From the NCBI GenBank assembly GCA_029258695.1, contig JARIBR010000162.1, forward strand, positions 1 to 6,791: DNA of 6,791 nt, read 5' to 3'. Positions 6,385-6,791 of the stretch are shown here, in pieces; within the stretch, counting starts at the first letter, position 1, and each line of letters opens with the position of its first letter. Source of the stretch: Quadrisphaera sp. (lineage in GTDB: Bacteria; Actinomycetota; Actinomycetes; Actinomycetales; Quadrisphaeraceae). The translations under genes were made by a program, and so were the position numbers. A model generated the notes under the pieces. That model made no database searches and was not told where the DNA came from. It saw nothing but the letters and a program-made list of their open reading frames with translations.

Positions 6385-6791
6385 TCAGGAGCAGCCCTCG
6401 CTGAAGGAGGCCTCCTCCCGCTCGCCCGCGCGGAAGGACGTCACGACGTCGTCTGGGTCGACGTCGAAGACCTCGACGGTGCTCGCCATGTCGTCGAGGG
6501 GGTTGAGCGTGATCGTCGAGAACCCGACGGCCACGTCGGACGGCTCGTTGACGATCCCCTCCGGCTGCAGGGCCTCGACGTCGGCGGCGGCCGAGCCCAG
6601 CCCGATGCCGCCTCCGGTGCGGTAGGGACCTCCGCTGACGTCGATGCGGTTGACCACGCCATCACCGGGCCCGGTGACCATGAACCCGAGGCCGTCGGGG
6701 AGCCCGCTCTCCGGTGCCGGCTCGAGGTAGCCGCACATCAGCTCCTCCCGGGACGTCTCGTAGTCCTCCGTCGGCACCAGCTCCACGCCCA
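6385..6791 (-). CDS. Hypothetical protein, probably secreted or lipid-anchored, C-terminal part (5' truncated)
   Basis: The frame runs off the right edge, so the N-terminus, where a signal peptide would be, is missing; a GTG at 6786 is in frame but not convincing as a start. About 135 residues are seen. The protein is acidic, rich in Gly, Asp, Glu and Pro, and has no membrane segment. Recognisable pieces are CGYLEP, a beta-rich LGFMVTGPGDGVVNRIDV, GGIGLGSAAADVEAL, which resembles the 'GI-vGs-e-eV' segment repeated in many actinobacterial lipoproteins, and a C-terminal EGCS. The two cysteines, one near the start of the fragment and one at the penultimate residue, could form a disulfide, which would fit an extracytoplasmic protein. 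I do not recognise a specific family. It is convergent with the antiporter gene. Confidence 0.7.
   Translation of the reverse strand, partial: GVELVPTEDYETSREELMCGYLEPAPESGLPDGLGFMVTGPGDGVVNRIDVSGGPYRTGGGIGLGSAAADVEALQPEGIVNEPSDVAVGFSTITLNPLDDMASTVEVFDVDPDDVVTSFRAGEREEASFSEGCS

Overview
The window is very GC-rich and reads as chromosomal DNA from an actinobacterium. The protein sequences look Nocardioides-like or from a related order, but this is inferred from gene content and codon use without any database comparison. It holds seven protein genes, two of them cut by the window edges. I see no tRNA, rRNA, CRISPR array, transposase or integrase.

Layout from left to right: (1) the 3' part of a PHP-domain phosphoesterase (to 473). 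(2) A short regulatory interval (474-578) dominated by a 56-bp, almost perfect palindrome built from four 9-bp half-sites, ending 3 bp before a start codon. (3) A three-gene run in which each gene overlaps the next by ATGA: an AAA-type ATPase with a winged-helix-like C-terminus (579-1874), a two-domain 3-mercaptopyruvate-type sulfurtransferase (1871-2758), and a PLP-dependent cysteine-desulfurase-like protein (2755-4008). (4) Tail to tail with this run, a TRIC/UPF0126 membrane channel protein on the minus strand (4023-4685). (5) Divergent from it across 64 bp, a CPA1-type Na+/H+ antiporter (4750-6327). (6) A GC-rich hairpin that probably terminates transcription from both sides (6328-6360). 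(7) The 3' part of an unrecognised, probably secreted protein on the minus strand (6385 to the right edge).

The most unusual part is the palindrome plus ATPase. The palindrome carries TATAC/GTATA cores that are AT-rich against the background, overlaps the likely promoter and ribosome-binding region of the ATPase, and has no separate regulator gene beside it. The ATPase ends in what looks like a DNA-binding winged helix. A reasonable hypothesis is that the ATPase, or a regulator encoded elsewhere, binds this site and so controls the whole ATPase-sulfurtransferase-desulfurase-like operon. The sulfurtransferase keeps its catalytic cysteine, while the desulfurase-like protein keeps its PLP lysine but lacks the usual C-terminal catalytic cysteine, so its real reaction is open. 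The TRIC and antiporter genes are both ion-transport membrane proteins and may share a divergent promoter region, but nothing visible links them to the upstream operon.
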